A DNA stretch of 64,000 nt from Microterricola viridarii (GTDB lineage: Bacteria; Actinomycetota; Actinomycetes; Actinomycetales; Microbacteriaceae). The translations under genes were made by a program, and so were the position numbers. Of this stretch, positions 51,479 to 59,384 are shown in pieces (positions within the stretch are counted from its first letter, which is position 1; each line of letters starts with the position of its first letter). Location of the stretch: assembly GCF_900104895.1 (NCBI RefSeq), contig NZ_LT629742.1, forward strand, positions 744,001 through 808,000. Direction: 5' to 3'. The notes below the pieces were generated by a model that was not told the origin of the DNA, ran no database searches, and was given only the letters and a program-made list of their open reading frames with translations.

Positions 51479-52600
51479 CTGTACTGCCCAGGGACGTTGG
51501 TTGAATCGGTGTGACGACTCGCTGTAGTCCTTCGGGAATGAGTGAGGACCTCCTGCTGCAGAGTGGAGCTGCTTAGAAACCAGTTCTGCGAGACCAGGAG
51601 GCCCTCATGTCCCACGCTAACGCTGCGCTGACTCCACGCCAAAGGCTGCGCATGGCGCGCCTGATCGTGGACGACCGTTGGCCGATCTCGCAGGCCGCGA
51701 GACAGTTCAACTGCTCCTGGCCGACCGCCAAGCGGTGGGCTGAACGTTACGCGGCGATGGGTGAGGACGGCATGCAGGACCGCTCCTCCCGGCCGCACCG
51801 GAACCCGAACAGGACCCCGCAGCGGCTGGTGCGGAAGATCGTGCATCTGCGGTGGAAGAAGCGTTTGGGGCCGGTCGCGATCGGCGCGAAAGTGGGCATG
51901 CCCGCGTCGACCGTGCACGCCGTGTTGACCCGGTGCCGGCTGAACCGGTTGAGTCACGTCGACAAGCGCACCGGGGAAGTCGTGCGGCGCTACGAGCACG
52001 ACAAGCCGGGGGCGATGATCCACGTCGACGTGAAGAAGCTCGGCAACATCCCCGATGGCGGCGGCTGGCGTTACCTGGGCAAGCAGCAGGGCGGCAAGAA
52101 CCGGGCCGCGACCGTTGGCGCGGGCCGGAGCAAGCGCCGGCAGCCGCTGGTCGGGACGGCGTTCGTGCACACCGTCATCGACGACCACTCCCGCGTCGCC
52201 TACGCCGAGATCCACGCCGACGAGCAAGCGGTCACCGCCGTGGGTGTGCTCCGCCGGGCCGTGTCCTGGTTCGCCGCCCGAGGCATCACGGTCGAACGGG
52301 TCCTCTCCGACAACGGCTCTGCCTACAAGTCCCACCTCTGGCGCGACACCTGCACCGAGTTGAACATCACACCCAAGAAGACCCGCCCCTACCGGCCACA
52401 GACCAACGGGAAGATCGAACGCTTCCACCGCACCCTCGCCGACGGCTGGGCATTCTCACGGTTCTACGCGTCCGAGTCAGCCCGCCGGAACGCCCTCCCG
52501 GCCTGGCTCCACGAATACAATCACCACAGGCCCCACACGGCCATCGGGAGCAAACCACCCATCAGCCGGTTAACCAACCTTGCTGGGCAGTACACCTAGC
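51474..52600 (+). mobile_element. IS481-family insertion sequence with CCTAGC target duplication
   Basis: The element spans 51480-52594 (1115 bp). Terminal inverted repeats begin TGTACTGCCCAG and continue with imperfect match through TTGGTT. It is flanked by CCTAGC at 51474-51479 and 52595-52600, a 6-bp target duplication of the NCTAGN form known for IS481. One transposase gene is inside. The left target copy contains the stop codon of the efflux pump; the right copy supplies the transposase stop. Confidence 0.93.
51607..52599 (+). CDS. IS481-family transposase
   Basis: A 330-residue DDE transposase. The N-terminal helix-turn-helix reads ALTPRQRLRMARLIVDDRWP, ISQAARQFNCSWPTAKRWAE. Catalytic residues are Asp in MIHVDVKKLG, Asp in VLSDNGSAYKSH and Glu in TNGKIERFHRTLADGW, followed by YNHHRPHTAIGSKPP. 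Intact and full length. The ATG at 51607 follows AGGAGGCCCTC. The reading frame passes through the right inverted repeat and stops in the flanking target duplication (TAG at 52597). Confidence 0.95.
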   Translation: MSHANAALTPRQRLRMARLIVDDRWPISQAARQFNCSWPTAKRWAERYAAMGEDGMQDRSSRPHRNPNRTPQRLVRKIVHLRWKKRLGPVAIGAKVGMPASTVHAVLTRCRLNRLSHVDKRTGEVVRRYEHDKPGAMIHVDVKKLGNIPDGGGWRYLGKQQGGKNRAATVGAGRSKRRQPLVGTAFVHTVIDDHSRVAYAEIHADEQAVTAVGVLRRAVSWFAARGITVERVLSDNGSAYKSHLWRDTCTELNITPKKTRPYRPQTNGKIERFHRTLADGWAFSRFYASESARRNALPAWLHEYNHHRPHTAIGSKPPISRLTNLAGQYT

Positions 52601-52638
52601 CCGCGCCGCGGGCAGACGACGGCAGCGATACTGGAGGG

Positions 52639-53334
52639 ATGACGCACGACTTCGACAAGGCGTACTGGGAGCAGAAGCACCAGGACGAGAGCCACGCCAG
52701 CGAGTCGGCCGGCACCGGCGAGACGCCGCCGCATCCCTACCTCGCGGCGGAGACCGCCGGCCTGACCCCCGGCACGGCGCTGGACGCAGGGTGTGGCACC
52801 GGCGCCGAGGCGGTCTGGCTGGCCGCCAACGGCTGGCAGGTCACCGGCGCCGACATCTCGGACACGGCGCTCGCCCGGGCGGCGGCGCGGGCGGATGCCG
52901 CGGGCGTCACCGACACGGTGCGCTGGGTCCTGGCCGACCTCACCGCGTGGGAGCCGGAGCGGACGTTCGAGCTGATCACCAGCAGCTACACCCACCCGAA
53001 CATCCCGCAGCTCGACTTCTACGAGCACATCGCCCGCTGGGTCGCGCCCGGCGGCACGCTGTTGATCATCGGGCACCTGCACGACGACGCCGCTGGACAC
53101 GGGCACGGGCATGGCACTGAGCCCGCCGGCCACGAACACGGCGTCCACGAACACGGCGGCCACGACGAGAACCCGCCCGCCAAGGCGACGGTCACCCTCG
53201 CCGACATCCGGGAGCGCCTGGCATCCGCCGGCTGGGTCATCGAGACTGCCGAGGAGCACGACCGCACGCTGACGAGCCCGGGCGGCCGGGCGGTCTCGCT
53301 GCGCGATGTCGTGGTGCGCGCCCGCCGCGGCTGA
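52639..53334 (+). CDS. Class I SAM-dependent methyltransferase with His-rich loop
   Basis: A 231-residue methyltransferase. The SAM site is GTALDAGCGTGAEAVWLAANG (motif I core LDAGCGTG), with VTGADISDTALARAAARA and VLADLTAWEPE as motifs II and III. Between strands 5 and 6, residues about 149-180 form a loop with about a dozen His (HGHGHG, HEHGVHEHGGH), unusual for the family and suited to metal binding. ATG 52639 follows GGAGGG. The substrate is unknown; TehB-like or toxic-metal methylation is a guess. The gene was separated from the efflux pump by the IS. Confidence 0.85.
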   Translation: MTHDFDKAYWEQKHQDESHASESAGTGETPPHPYLAAETAGLTPGTALDAGCGTGAEAVWLAANGWQVTGADISDTALARAAARADAAGVTDTVRWVLADLTAWEPERTFELITSSYTHPNIPQLDFYEHIARWVAPGGTLLIIGHLHDDAAGHGHGHGTEPAGHEHGVHEHGGHDENPPAKATVTLADIRERLASAGWVIETAEEHDRTLTSPGGRAVSLRDVVVRARRG

Positions 53335-53373
53335 ACACTCGCGCGGCATCCGCTGCGGGGCAATACTGGGAGC

Positions 53374-54327
53374 ATGACGCTCGCACGCAGCACCAAACTC
53401 ACCGTTGTCGGAGCCGGCAGTGTCGGCTCCTCGCTGGCCTACGCGGCCCTCATCCGCGGCTCGGCCCGCGAGGTCGTGCTCTACGACATCGCCACCGCTC
53501 GGGTCGAGGCCGAGGTGCTCGACCTCGCGCACGGCACGCCGTTCACGGGCGCCTCCCGCATCACGGGGGGCAGCGACATCGAGGTGACCGCAGAGTCGGA
53601 TGTCGTCGTCATCACCGCCGGCGCCAAGCAGCGGCCGGGGCAGACCCGGCTCGAGCTGGCCGGCGTCAACGTCGGGATCCTCGCGCAGATGATGCCGCGG
53701 CTGGCCGAGCTCTCCCCGAACGCGGTGTTCGTGCTGGTGACCAACCCGTGCGACGTGCTGACCGCCGTCGCCGAGCGCATCACTGACCTGCCGCCCGGGC
53801 GCATCTTCAGCTCGGGCACCGTGCTCGACTCCGCCCGGCTGCGCTGGCTCGTGGCCGAGTCGGCGGGCGTGGCCCCGCAGAGCGTGCACGCGCTGATCGT
53901 CGGCGAGCACGGTGACACCGAGTTCCCGCTGTGGTCCACGGCGACCATCGGGCAGACCCCGCTGAGCGAATGGACGGATGCCGCGGGCGCCCTGCTGTTC
54001 CCGCGCGAGCGGCTCGAGACTCTCACCCACGATGTCGTCAACGCCGCGTACAAGATCATCGAGGGCAAGGGCGCGACGAACTACGCCATCGGCCTCTCCG
54101 GCGCCCGCATCGTGGAGGCCGTGCTCAAGGACGAGCGCCGCATCCTCCCCGTCTCCAGCGTGCTGCACGGCTTCCGGGGCATCGACGGCGTCGCCCTCAG
54201 CCTGCCGTCCATCGTCGGGGCGGGCGGCGTGCACCGGGTGCTCGACATGCCGCTCGACGCCCGCGAGGAGCAGCTGCTGCAGAACTCGGCGGAGGCCCTG
54301 CGCGCCTCCATCGCGCTCTTCTCCTAG
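53374..54327 (+). CDS. ldh: L-lactate dehydrogenase
   Basis: A 317-residue NAD-dependent dehydrogenase interconverting pyruvate and lactate. The dinucleotide site is [15 protein letters not shown]; Asp38 of VVLYDIA selects NAD. The active loop is KQRPGQTR, with Gln86 at the substrate-specificity position, supporting lactate rather than malate. The motifs TNPCDVLT and catalytic His179 (IVGEHGDTE) are in place. Lactate dehydrogenase rather than malate dehydrogenase also fits by length. It starts at ATG 53374 and precedes a Nudix gene by ten bases, so they may be co-transcribed. Confidence 0.93.
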   Translation: MTLARSTKLTVVGAGSVGSSLAYAALIRGSAREVVLYDIATARVEAEVLDLAHGTPFTGASRITGGSDIEVTAESDVVVITAGAKQRPGQTRLELAGVNVGILAQMMPRLAELSPNAVFVLVTNPCDVLTAVAERITDLPPGRIFSSGTVLDSARLRWLVAESAGVAPQSVHALIVGEHGDTEFPLWSTATIGQTPLSEWTDAAGALLFPRERLETLTHDVVNAAYKIIEGKGATNYAIGLSGARIVEAVLKDERRILPVSSVLHGFRGIDGVALSLPSIVGAGGVHRVLDMPLDAREEQLLQNSAEALRASIALFS

Positions 54328-54337
54328 GCTGCTGGGC

Positions 54338-54826
54338 ATGGCCACCCCCGACTTCGTGCTCACCCTCCGCGAGAAGATCGGCACCGCGCCGCTCTGGTTG
54401 AGCGGGGCGACCGCCGTCGTGCTGCGCGGCGACCCGGCATCCGGCAGCCAGCAGGTGCTGCTCGTGCGCCGCGCCGACAACGGCGCCTGGACGCCGGTGA
54501 CCGGCATCATCGACCCCGCTGAGGAGCCGGCGGATGCCGCGGCGCGCGAGGTGCTCGAGGAGGCGGGCGTCGTCGCCGAGGTGGAGCGGCTCGCCTGGGT
54601 GCAGGCGCTGCCGGAGCGCGCCTACACGAACGGCGACCGGGCGGCCTACCTCGACCTGGTGTTCCGCTGCCGCTGGGTGAGCGGCGAGCCGCACCCCGCC
54701 GACGGCGAGAACACCGAGGCGGCCTGGTTCGCGCTCGACGCTCTGCCGGAGATCTCGGCGAACATGCGGCAGCGCATCGCCGAGGCGCTGCAGCCCGACG
54801 GCCCCACCCGCTTCAACCGCAGCTAG
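54338..54826 (+). CDS. Nudix hydrolase
   Basis: A 162-residue hydrolase of nucleoside-diphosphate-linked compounds. The complete Nudix box runs from Gly in TGIIDPAEEP to REVLEEAGV, with metal-binding Glu residues in EVLEEAG. The N-terminal region (PLWLSGATAVVLRGD) and AYLDLVFRCRWVSGEPHPAD match the NUDIX proteins that follow lactate dehydrogenase in related genomes. ATG 54338. Substrate undetermined; ADP-ribose or oxidised nucleotides are common for similar proteins. Confidence 0.9.
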   Translation: MATPDFVLTLREKIGTAPLWLSGATAVVLRGDPASGSQQVLLVRRADNGAWTPVTGIIDPAEEPADAAAREVLEEAGVVAEVERLAWVQALPERAYTNGDRAAYLDLVFRCRWVSGEPHPADGENTEAAWFALDALPEISANMRQRIAEALQPDGPTRFNRS

Positions 54827-54847
54827 CCCGGCCGACAGGGGGACCCG

Positions 54848-55843
54848 ATGCGCATCTTGATTCTGGGCGGCACCGCCTGGCTCGGCCGCGAGATCGCCGG
54901 GCAGGCCCTGGCGCGCGGGCACGCGGTGGCCTGCCTGGCTCGCGGCGAATCCGGCGAGGTGCCTTCCGGTGCGGAGCTGATCGCGACCGATCGCGCTCTG
55001 CCCGACGCGTACGCGCCCGCCGCGACCCGGCAGTGGGACGCCGTGGTCGAGCTCTCCTGGCAGCCCGGTTTCGTGCGCTCCGCCCTGGCCGCGCTGGGCG
55101 GGCAGGCCGGCCACTGGACGCTCATCTCCTCGACCAGCGTCTACGCCACGGCCGCCGAGCCCGGCGCCGACGAGTCGGCCGAGCCGCTGGCGGCGCTCGA
55201 CGGGGATCACGCCACCCGGGCCGAGTACGGCGAGGCCAAGGCGGCGGCGGAACTCGCCTCCCGTGCCGTGCTGGAGGACCGCCTGCTCATCGTGCGGCCG
55301 GGGGTGATCGGCGGCCCCGGCGACGAGACCGGGCGCAGCGGCGCCTGGGCGGCCCGTGCGGCGCGGGCGCCGGACGAGCCGATGCTGGTCGCCGCCGAGG
55401 CGTCGCTGCCGACCCAGGTCGTCGACGTGCGCGACCTCGCCGCGTTCGTCCTCGACTCGGCAGAGCGCGGGAGCGTCGGAACCGTCAACGCGGTGGGCCC
55501 GGTCGTGCCGCTGGGGGAGTGGATCGACCTCAGCCGTCGGGCCGGCGGGCACCGCGCCGGCACGGTCGCGGCGTCATCAGCGTGGCTCCGCGCGCAGGGC
55601 GTCGAGCAGTTCATGGGCGAGGAATCGCTGGCACTCTGGCTGGCCGACCCCGACTTCGCCGGCTTCTCTGCCCGCTCCGGCCACGCGGCCGTCTCCGCCG
55701 GGCTCCGCCATCGCCCCCGCGCCGCGCTGCTGGCCGACGTGTTGAGCTGGGAGCGCGCGCAGGGGCTCGACCGCCCACGGAGGGCCGGGCTGAGCGCCGC
55801 GCGCGAATCCGAGCTGCTGCGCCTGCTCGCCGCCGAACACTGA
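54848..55843 (+). CDS. NAD-dependent epimerase/dehydratase-family reductase
   Basis: A 331-residue extended short-chain dehydrogenase. The NAD site is MRILILGGTAWLGREIAG; the active-site region has ISSTSVYAT and EYGEAKAAAE, the latter replacing the usual YxxxK with Y-x3-K intact (Tyr and Lys in AEYGEAKAA). VRPGVIGGPGDETGR and VDVRDLAAFVLD are typical of sugar-nucleotide or isoflavone-type reductases. ATG 54848 is 21 bp past the Nudix stop. The substrate is unknown. Confidence 0.85.
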   Translation: MRILILGGTAWLGREIAGQALARGHAVACLARGESGEVPSGAELIATDRALPDAYAPAATRQWDAVVELSWQPGFVRSALAALGGQAGHWTLISSTSVYATAAEPGADESAEPLAALDGDHATRAEYGEAKAAAELASRAVLEDRLLIVRPGVIGGPGDETGRSGAWAARAARAPDEPMLVAAEASLPTQVVDVRDLAAFVLDSAERGSVGTVNAVGPVVPLGEWIDLSRRAGGHRAGTVAASSAWLRAQGVEQFMGEESLALWLADPDFAGFSARSGHAAVSAGLRHRPRAALLADVLSWERAQGLDRPRRAGLSAARESELLRLLAAEH

Positions 55844-55864
55844 GGTTCCGCGCCTCCCGCGCCT

Positions 55865-55926
55865 TATCGACTACGCGAAAAGTGCGCCACGATGCGGGCC
55901 TTGGCGCACTTTTCGCGCAGTCGATT
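55865..55926. repeat. 24-14-24 hairpin repeat, family E copy 3
   Basis: Same arms as at 6809 and 7981 with small changes at the outer ends, and again a 14-nt loop of unrelated sequence. No DUF559 gene is adjacent here. Confidence 0.9.
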
Positions 55927-56033
55927 CCCGCATCCCCCGCCCGCGCGCCGTGGCGGTCCGGCGTCTGGCCGCACAGACTGCGCGCCGCGCGGATGCCTGT
56001 CGCGCCGGCATCCGGATTGCTAACGTCGAGGCT

Positions 56034-56990
56034 GTGACGACGTTGACACCACACCCCGACCACCAGCCCGTTCTGCCGCACGACCCGCTCTGGCCGCGCC
56101 TGGGCGGCTGGCCGGCGCCGGAGGCGCTCATGCCCGGCGCCCACATCGACCTGGCGATCGTCGGGCTGCCGGCCTGGCGCACCTCGCTGTCCACCACGAA
56201 CGCGGGGGAGACGCCCGACGCGATCCGCGCCGTGCTGCCGCGCTACTCCGACGCGCTCATCGCCGACCGGGGCGTGCGCGGGGAGCCCCGCAGCATCGCC
56301 GACCTCACGATCGTCGACCTGGGCAACGTGCACGAGCCGGACGGCCCGGCGGGGGAGAAGCGCGCGCTCGCCGCCCTCGCCCGGGCCGCCGGGCTGGCCG
56401 ACATGGTGGTCGCCCTCGGCGGCGACAACTCCGTGACCGTCTCCGCCGCGCTCGGCGTCTGGGGTGAGCAGCTGCCGAGCGCCGGGCTCATCACACTGGA
56501 CGCCCACTACGACCTGCGCGACGGCGTGAACAACGGCTCGCCCGTGCGGCGGCTGGTGGAGGCGGGCCTGGCCGGCACCCGGATCGTGCAGATCGGCATC
56601 GCCGACTTCGCGAACTCGCGCCGCTACGCCGAGAGGGCCCGCGACTACGGCATCACCGTCGTGCACCGCGACGAGTTGCACCGCCGCCCGATGGCCGACG
56701 TCATGGCCGAGGCTCTCGACATCGCCGGCGCGGCCGGCGGCCCCGTGCACGTCGACCTGGACGTGGACGTCTGCGACCGCTCCGTGGCGCCGGGCTGCCC
56801 GGCCTCCGTGCCCGGAGGCATCTCGGCGTACGAGCTGCGCCAAGCGGCCCGCGCGGCCGGCGCCGACGCCCGGGTGCGTTCCCTCGACATCGCCGAGGTC
56901 GACGCGACGGCGGATGCCGCGGACGGCCGCACCGTGCGCCTGGCCGCGCTCTGCGTGCTCGAAGTCGCAGCCGGGCTCGCCCTGCGCTGA
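56034..56990 (+). CDS. Arginase/agmatinase-superfamily ureohydrolase-like protein
   Basis: A 318-residue metal-dependent hydrolase fold. Metal-site motifs are LGGDNSVT (Asn132 replacing the first His ligand of arginase), LDAHYDLRD (Asp156, His158, Asp160) and VDLDVDVCDRSVAPG (Asp243, Asp245). Four of the usual ligand groups remain. Substrate-loop residues HYDLRDGVNNGSPVRRL resemble formimidoylglutamase more than arginase. The start is GTG 56034. No histidine-degradation genes are nearby. It ends with a strong hairpin. Formimidoylglutamase or guanidine-compound hydrolysis is plausible. Confidence 0.82.
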   Translation: MTTLTPHPDHQPVLPHDPLWPRLGGWPAPEALMPGAHIDLAIVGLPAWRTSLSTTNAGETPDAIRAVLPRYSDALIADRGVRGEPRSIADLTIVDLGNVHEPDGPAGEKRALAALARAAGLADMVVALGGDNSVTVSAALGVWGEQLPSAGLITLDAHYDLRDGVNNGSPVRRLVEAGLAGTRIVQIGIADFANSRRYAERARDYGITVVHRDELHRRPMADVMAEALDIAGAAGGPVHVDLDVDVCDRSVAPGCPASVPGGISAYELRQAARAAGADARVRSLDIAEVDATADAADGRTVRLAALCVLEVAAGLALR

Positions 56991-57062
56991 TTCGCCCTGC
57001 GGCCAAGAGGCCGCGCTCTGGCGCCCCGTTGCTCGACGCCCCGCACGCCGGCGCCGCTCACG

Positions 57063-57099
57063 CCGATCACCCCCGTGCGCCGCGCACGGGGGTGATCGG
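57063..57099 (+). terminator. Hairpin after the ureohydrolase-like gene
   Basis: Perfect 18-base arms CCGATCACCCCCGTGCGC and complement around a single C, separating this gene from the transporter unit. Confidence 0.8.
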
Positions 57100-57117
57100 T
57101 GTGACTGCGGCCGCTAT

Positions 57118-57172
57118 TTGACACCAGCGAGGTTTTCGGTGAAACTCGGATTTGATAGATCCTATTGGATCT
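57118..57172 (+). promoter_or_regulatory. Promoter and GntR-type palindrome of the transporter unit
   Basis: A TTGACA -35-like box lies at 57118-57123. Downstream, AGATCC-TATT-GGATCT (57157-57172) is a perfect six-base-arm palindrome, AT-rich in context and 28 bp before the start codon. It is a candidate site for the GntR protein encoded at the end of the unit. Confidence 0.55.
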
Positions 57173-57199
57173 TTACTTTCTCAGAGTGGAGGGAACCGG

Positions 57200-58267
57200 A
57201 TGTTTTTTCGCACCAAGACCGTTCGAGGGCTGTTTGCAGCCACCGCAATCGCAGCGCTCGCGCTTTCAACCGCGGGATGCACCAGCAAGTCCGACGGCAG
57301 CACTGACCCAGGAGCCGCAGCCGGTGGTGAGCTGAGCTCCATCAAGGTCGCGCTGGTTCCCGGCGGCTCGCACCCCTACTTCCAGCCGTGGGCCGAGGCG
57401 GGCGAACAGGCCGCCACTGACTTCGGTCTGGGCGGCGCGACGGTCAACGAGACCGCCGAGTGGGACCAGGCCAAGCAGAACGAGGTGCTGAACTCGCTGG
57501 CGGCGCAGGGCTACAACTCCTTCGGAATCTTCGGCGTCTCGCCCACCGACATCAACACGACCTTCGCCTCCCTCAAGAAGCAGGGCTTCGCCGTCGGATC
57601 GCTCGGCTCCTGCCCGGCCGGCGACACGAACGAGGCCGACTTCTGCCTCTCCACCGACACCGAGGTCGCCGCATACAAGGCCGCCCAGGCCGCGATCGAG
57701 GCGATGGGCAACACCGGCACGCTGGTGCACCTCACCGGAAACAACGTTGACGCGAACACCCAGCGTCGCATCAAGGGCGTCGAGAAGGCCGTCGCCGAGA
57801 CGAACGGCGCTGTCACGCTGTTCCCCGCCGTCACCGACATCGACAAGGACCTCTCCACCGCGCAGAAGGCCGTCGCCGACCTGCTCGCCGCCAAGGGCAG
57901 TGAGATCAACGGCTTCGTCTCGACGGCGTACAACCCGGCCGTCGCCTCGGCCTCGGCCGTCAAGGCCTCCGGCCTGCCGATCGTCGTCGTGGCGATCGAT
58001 GACGACAAGGCCATCCTCGACGGGATCAAGGACGGCTCCGTCTCGGCGACCGTCGTACAGAACCCCGTCGGCCAGGCCTACGTCGGCTCCTGGGTGCTCG
58101 CCCAGCTGCAGACGGGCACCTGCACCATGAAGACGCCCGGCGTCACGGTCGACTCCGGCTCCTTCGTCGTGACCTCGGCGAATGCGGCCACGTACGCGGA
58201 GGAACAGTCCGCTGCCTCGGACCAGATCATGGACGCCTTCGCCAACGACCTGCTCACCTGCAACTAA
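57200..58267 (+). CDS. Sugar-type ABC transporter solute-binding lipoprotein
   Basis: A 355-residue lipoprotein (lipobox STAGC, Cys about 29) of the RbsB/periplasmic-binding-protein type 1 fold. Typical parts are IKVALVPGGSHPYFQPWAEA, EWDQAKQNEVLNSLAAQGYN, NTGTLVHLTGNNVDANTQRR, GFVSTAYNPAVASASAVKAS and VSATVVQNPVGQAYVGSW. It captures the ligand for the permeases at 59381 and 60439. ATG 57200 has GGAGGGAACC upstream. A palindrome and promoter lie before it. The ligand is unknown; the next gene suggests a sugar acid or related hydroxy acid. Confidence 0.9.
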   Translation: MFFRTKTVRGLFAATAIAALALSTAGCTSKSDGSTDPGAAAGGELSSIKVALVPGGSHPYFQPWAEAGEQAATDFGLGGATVNETAEWDQAKQNEVLNSLAAQGYNSFGIFGVSPTDINTTFASLKKQGFAVGSLGSCPAGDTNEADFCLSTDTEVAAYKAAQAAIEAMGNTGTLVHLTGNNVDANTQRRIKGVEKAVAETNGAVTLFPAVTDIDKDLSTAQKAVADLLAAKGSEINGFVSTAYNPAVASASAVKASGLPIVVVAIDDDKAILDGIKDGSVSATVVQNPVGQAYVGSWVLAQLQTGTCTMKTPGVTVDSGSFVVTSANAATYAEEQSAASDQIMDAFANDLLTCN

Positions 58268-58295
58268 GAATCAAGAAACACGGGTATTCGACACC

Positions 58296-59384
58296 ATGAC
58301 AACGATTGCTGCCGCACGCGCCTGGCTCATTGACCTCGAGGTCGAGACGCTGCGTACCGACGCCGTGCAGAGTTTCATCAAGCAAGAGACGATCTTCGTA
58401 GAGATCGATGACGCCGATGGGCGCACCGGTGTCGGATACTCGTACACGATCGGGACGGGTGGTCGCGCAGTGCTTTCGATGCTGCGCGACCACCTCATCC
58501 CGCGCCTGGTCGGGCTCGACAGCCGCAACATCGAGGCCATCTGGGGCTCGTTGTTCTGGTCGACGCACTCGACCACCGTCGGCGCCATCACGTCGCTCGC
58601 GCTGGCCGCGGTCGACACCGCGCTGTGGGACCTCAAGGGCAAGCGCACCAGCGAGCCGCTCTGGCGCATGGCCGGCGGCTTCCGCCGCGAGGTGCCGCTC
58701 TACGACACCGAGGGCGGCTGGCTGCACCTCAGCACCGACGACCTCGTCGCCGGCGCACTCGAATCGAAGAGCAAGGGCCTGCGCGGCGTCAAGCTCAAGG
58801 TGGGCAAGCCCTCCATCGCCGAGGACCGCGACCGGCTGCTCGCGGTGCGCGCCGCCGTTGGCCCCGAGATGCACATCATGGTCGACGCCAACCAGTCGAT
58901 GACCGCCTCCGAGGCCATCCGTCGGGCGGCGGCCTTCACCGACGCCGACCTGTTCTGGCTCGAGGAGCCCCTGCCCGCAGACGACGTCAGCGGGCACGCC
59001 CGGCTGGCCGCCTCGACCAGCATCCCCATCGCTGTCGGCGAGTCGATGTACTCCGTGGCCCAGTTCCGCGACTACCTGCACCGCGGTGCAGCCGGCATCG
59101 TGCAGGTCGACGTCGCGAGGATCGGCGGAATCACGCCGTGGCTCAAGGTGGCGCACCTGGCCGAGGCCTACAACACCGTGGTCTGCCCGCACTTCCTCAT
59201 GGAGCTGCACGTGAGCCTCGTCGCCGCGATCCCGAACGGCGAGTACGTCGAGCACATCCCTCAGCTGCGCGGCATCACCCACAGCCCGATGCAGATCGTG
59301 GACGGTCTCGCCGTCGCCCCAGAGACGCCGGGCCTCGGCATCGACTGGAACCGGGACGAGATCGACAACCGGAGGGTGTCATGA
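58296..59384 (+). CDS. Mandelate-racemase-type enolase-superfamily enzyme
   Basis: A 362-residue enolase-superfamily enzyme with the full mandelate racemase active site: Lys166 and Lys168 (GVKLKVG), metal ligands Asp197 (VDANQ), Glu223 (WLEEP) and Glu249 (VGES), the Asp272-His299 dyad (VDVARIGG and CPHF) and Glu319 (EYVEH). Numbering is shifted by two from mandelate racemase itself, so the geometry should be conserved. It is most likely a racemase or acid-sugar dehydratase in the cytosol. ATG 58296; the stop overlaps the permease start (ATGA). Its place between binding protein and permeases ties the transported compound to this step. Confidence 0.92.
   Translation: MTTIAAARAWLIDLEVETLRTDAVQSFIKQETIFVEIDDADGRTGVGYSYTIGTGGRAVLSMLRDHLIPRLVGLDSRNIEAIWGSLFWSTHSTTVGAITSLALAAVDTALWDLKGKRTSEPLWRMAGGFRREVPLYDTEGGWLHLSTDDLVAGALESKSKGLRGVKLKVGKPSIAEDRDRLLAVRAAVGPEMHIMVDANQSMTASEAIRRAAAFTDADLFWLEEPLPADDVSGHARLAASTSIPIAVGESMYSVAQFRDYLHRGAAGIVQVDVARIGGITPWLKVAHLAEAYNTVVCPHFLMELHVSLVAAIPNGEYVEHIPQLRGITHSPMQIVDGLAVAPETPGLGIDWNRDEIDNRRVS

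Noticed and set aside
51480-52594. IS disruption of the efflux pump as a pseudogene
   Set aside because: The duplication restores the stop codon exactly; the pump keeps its full-length frame.
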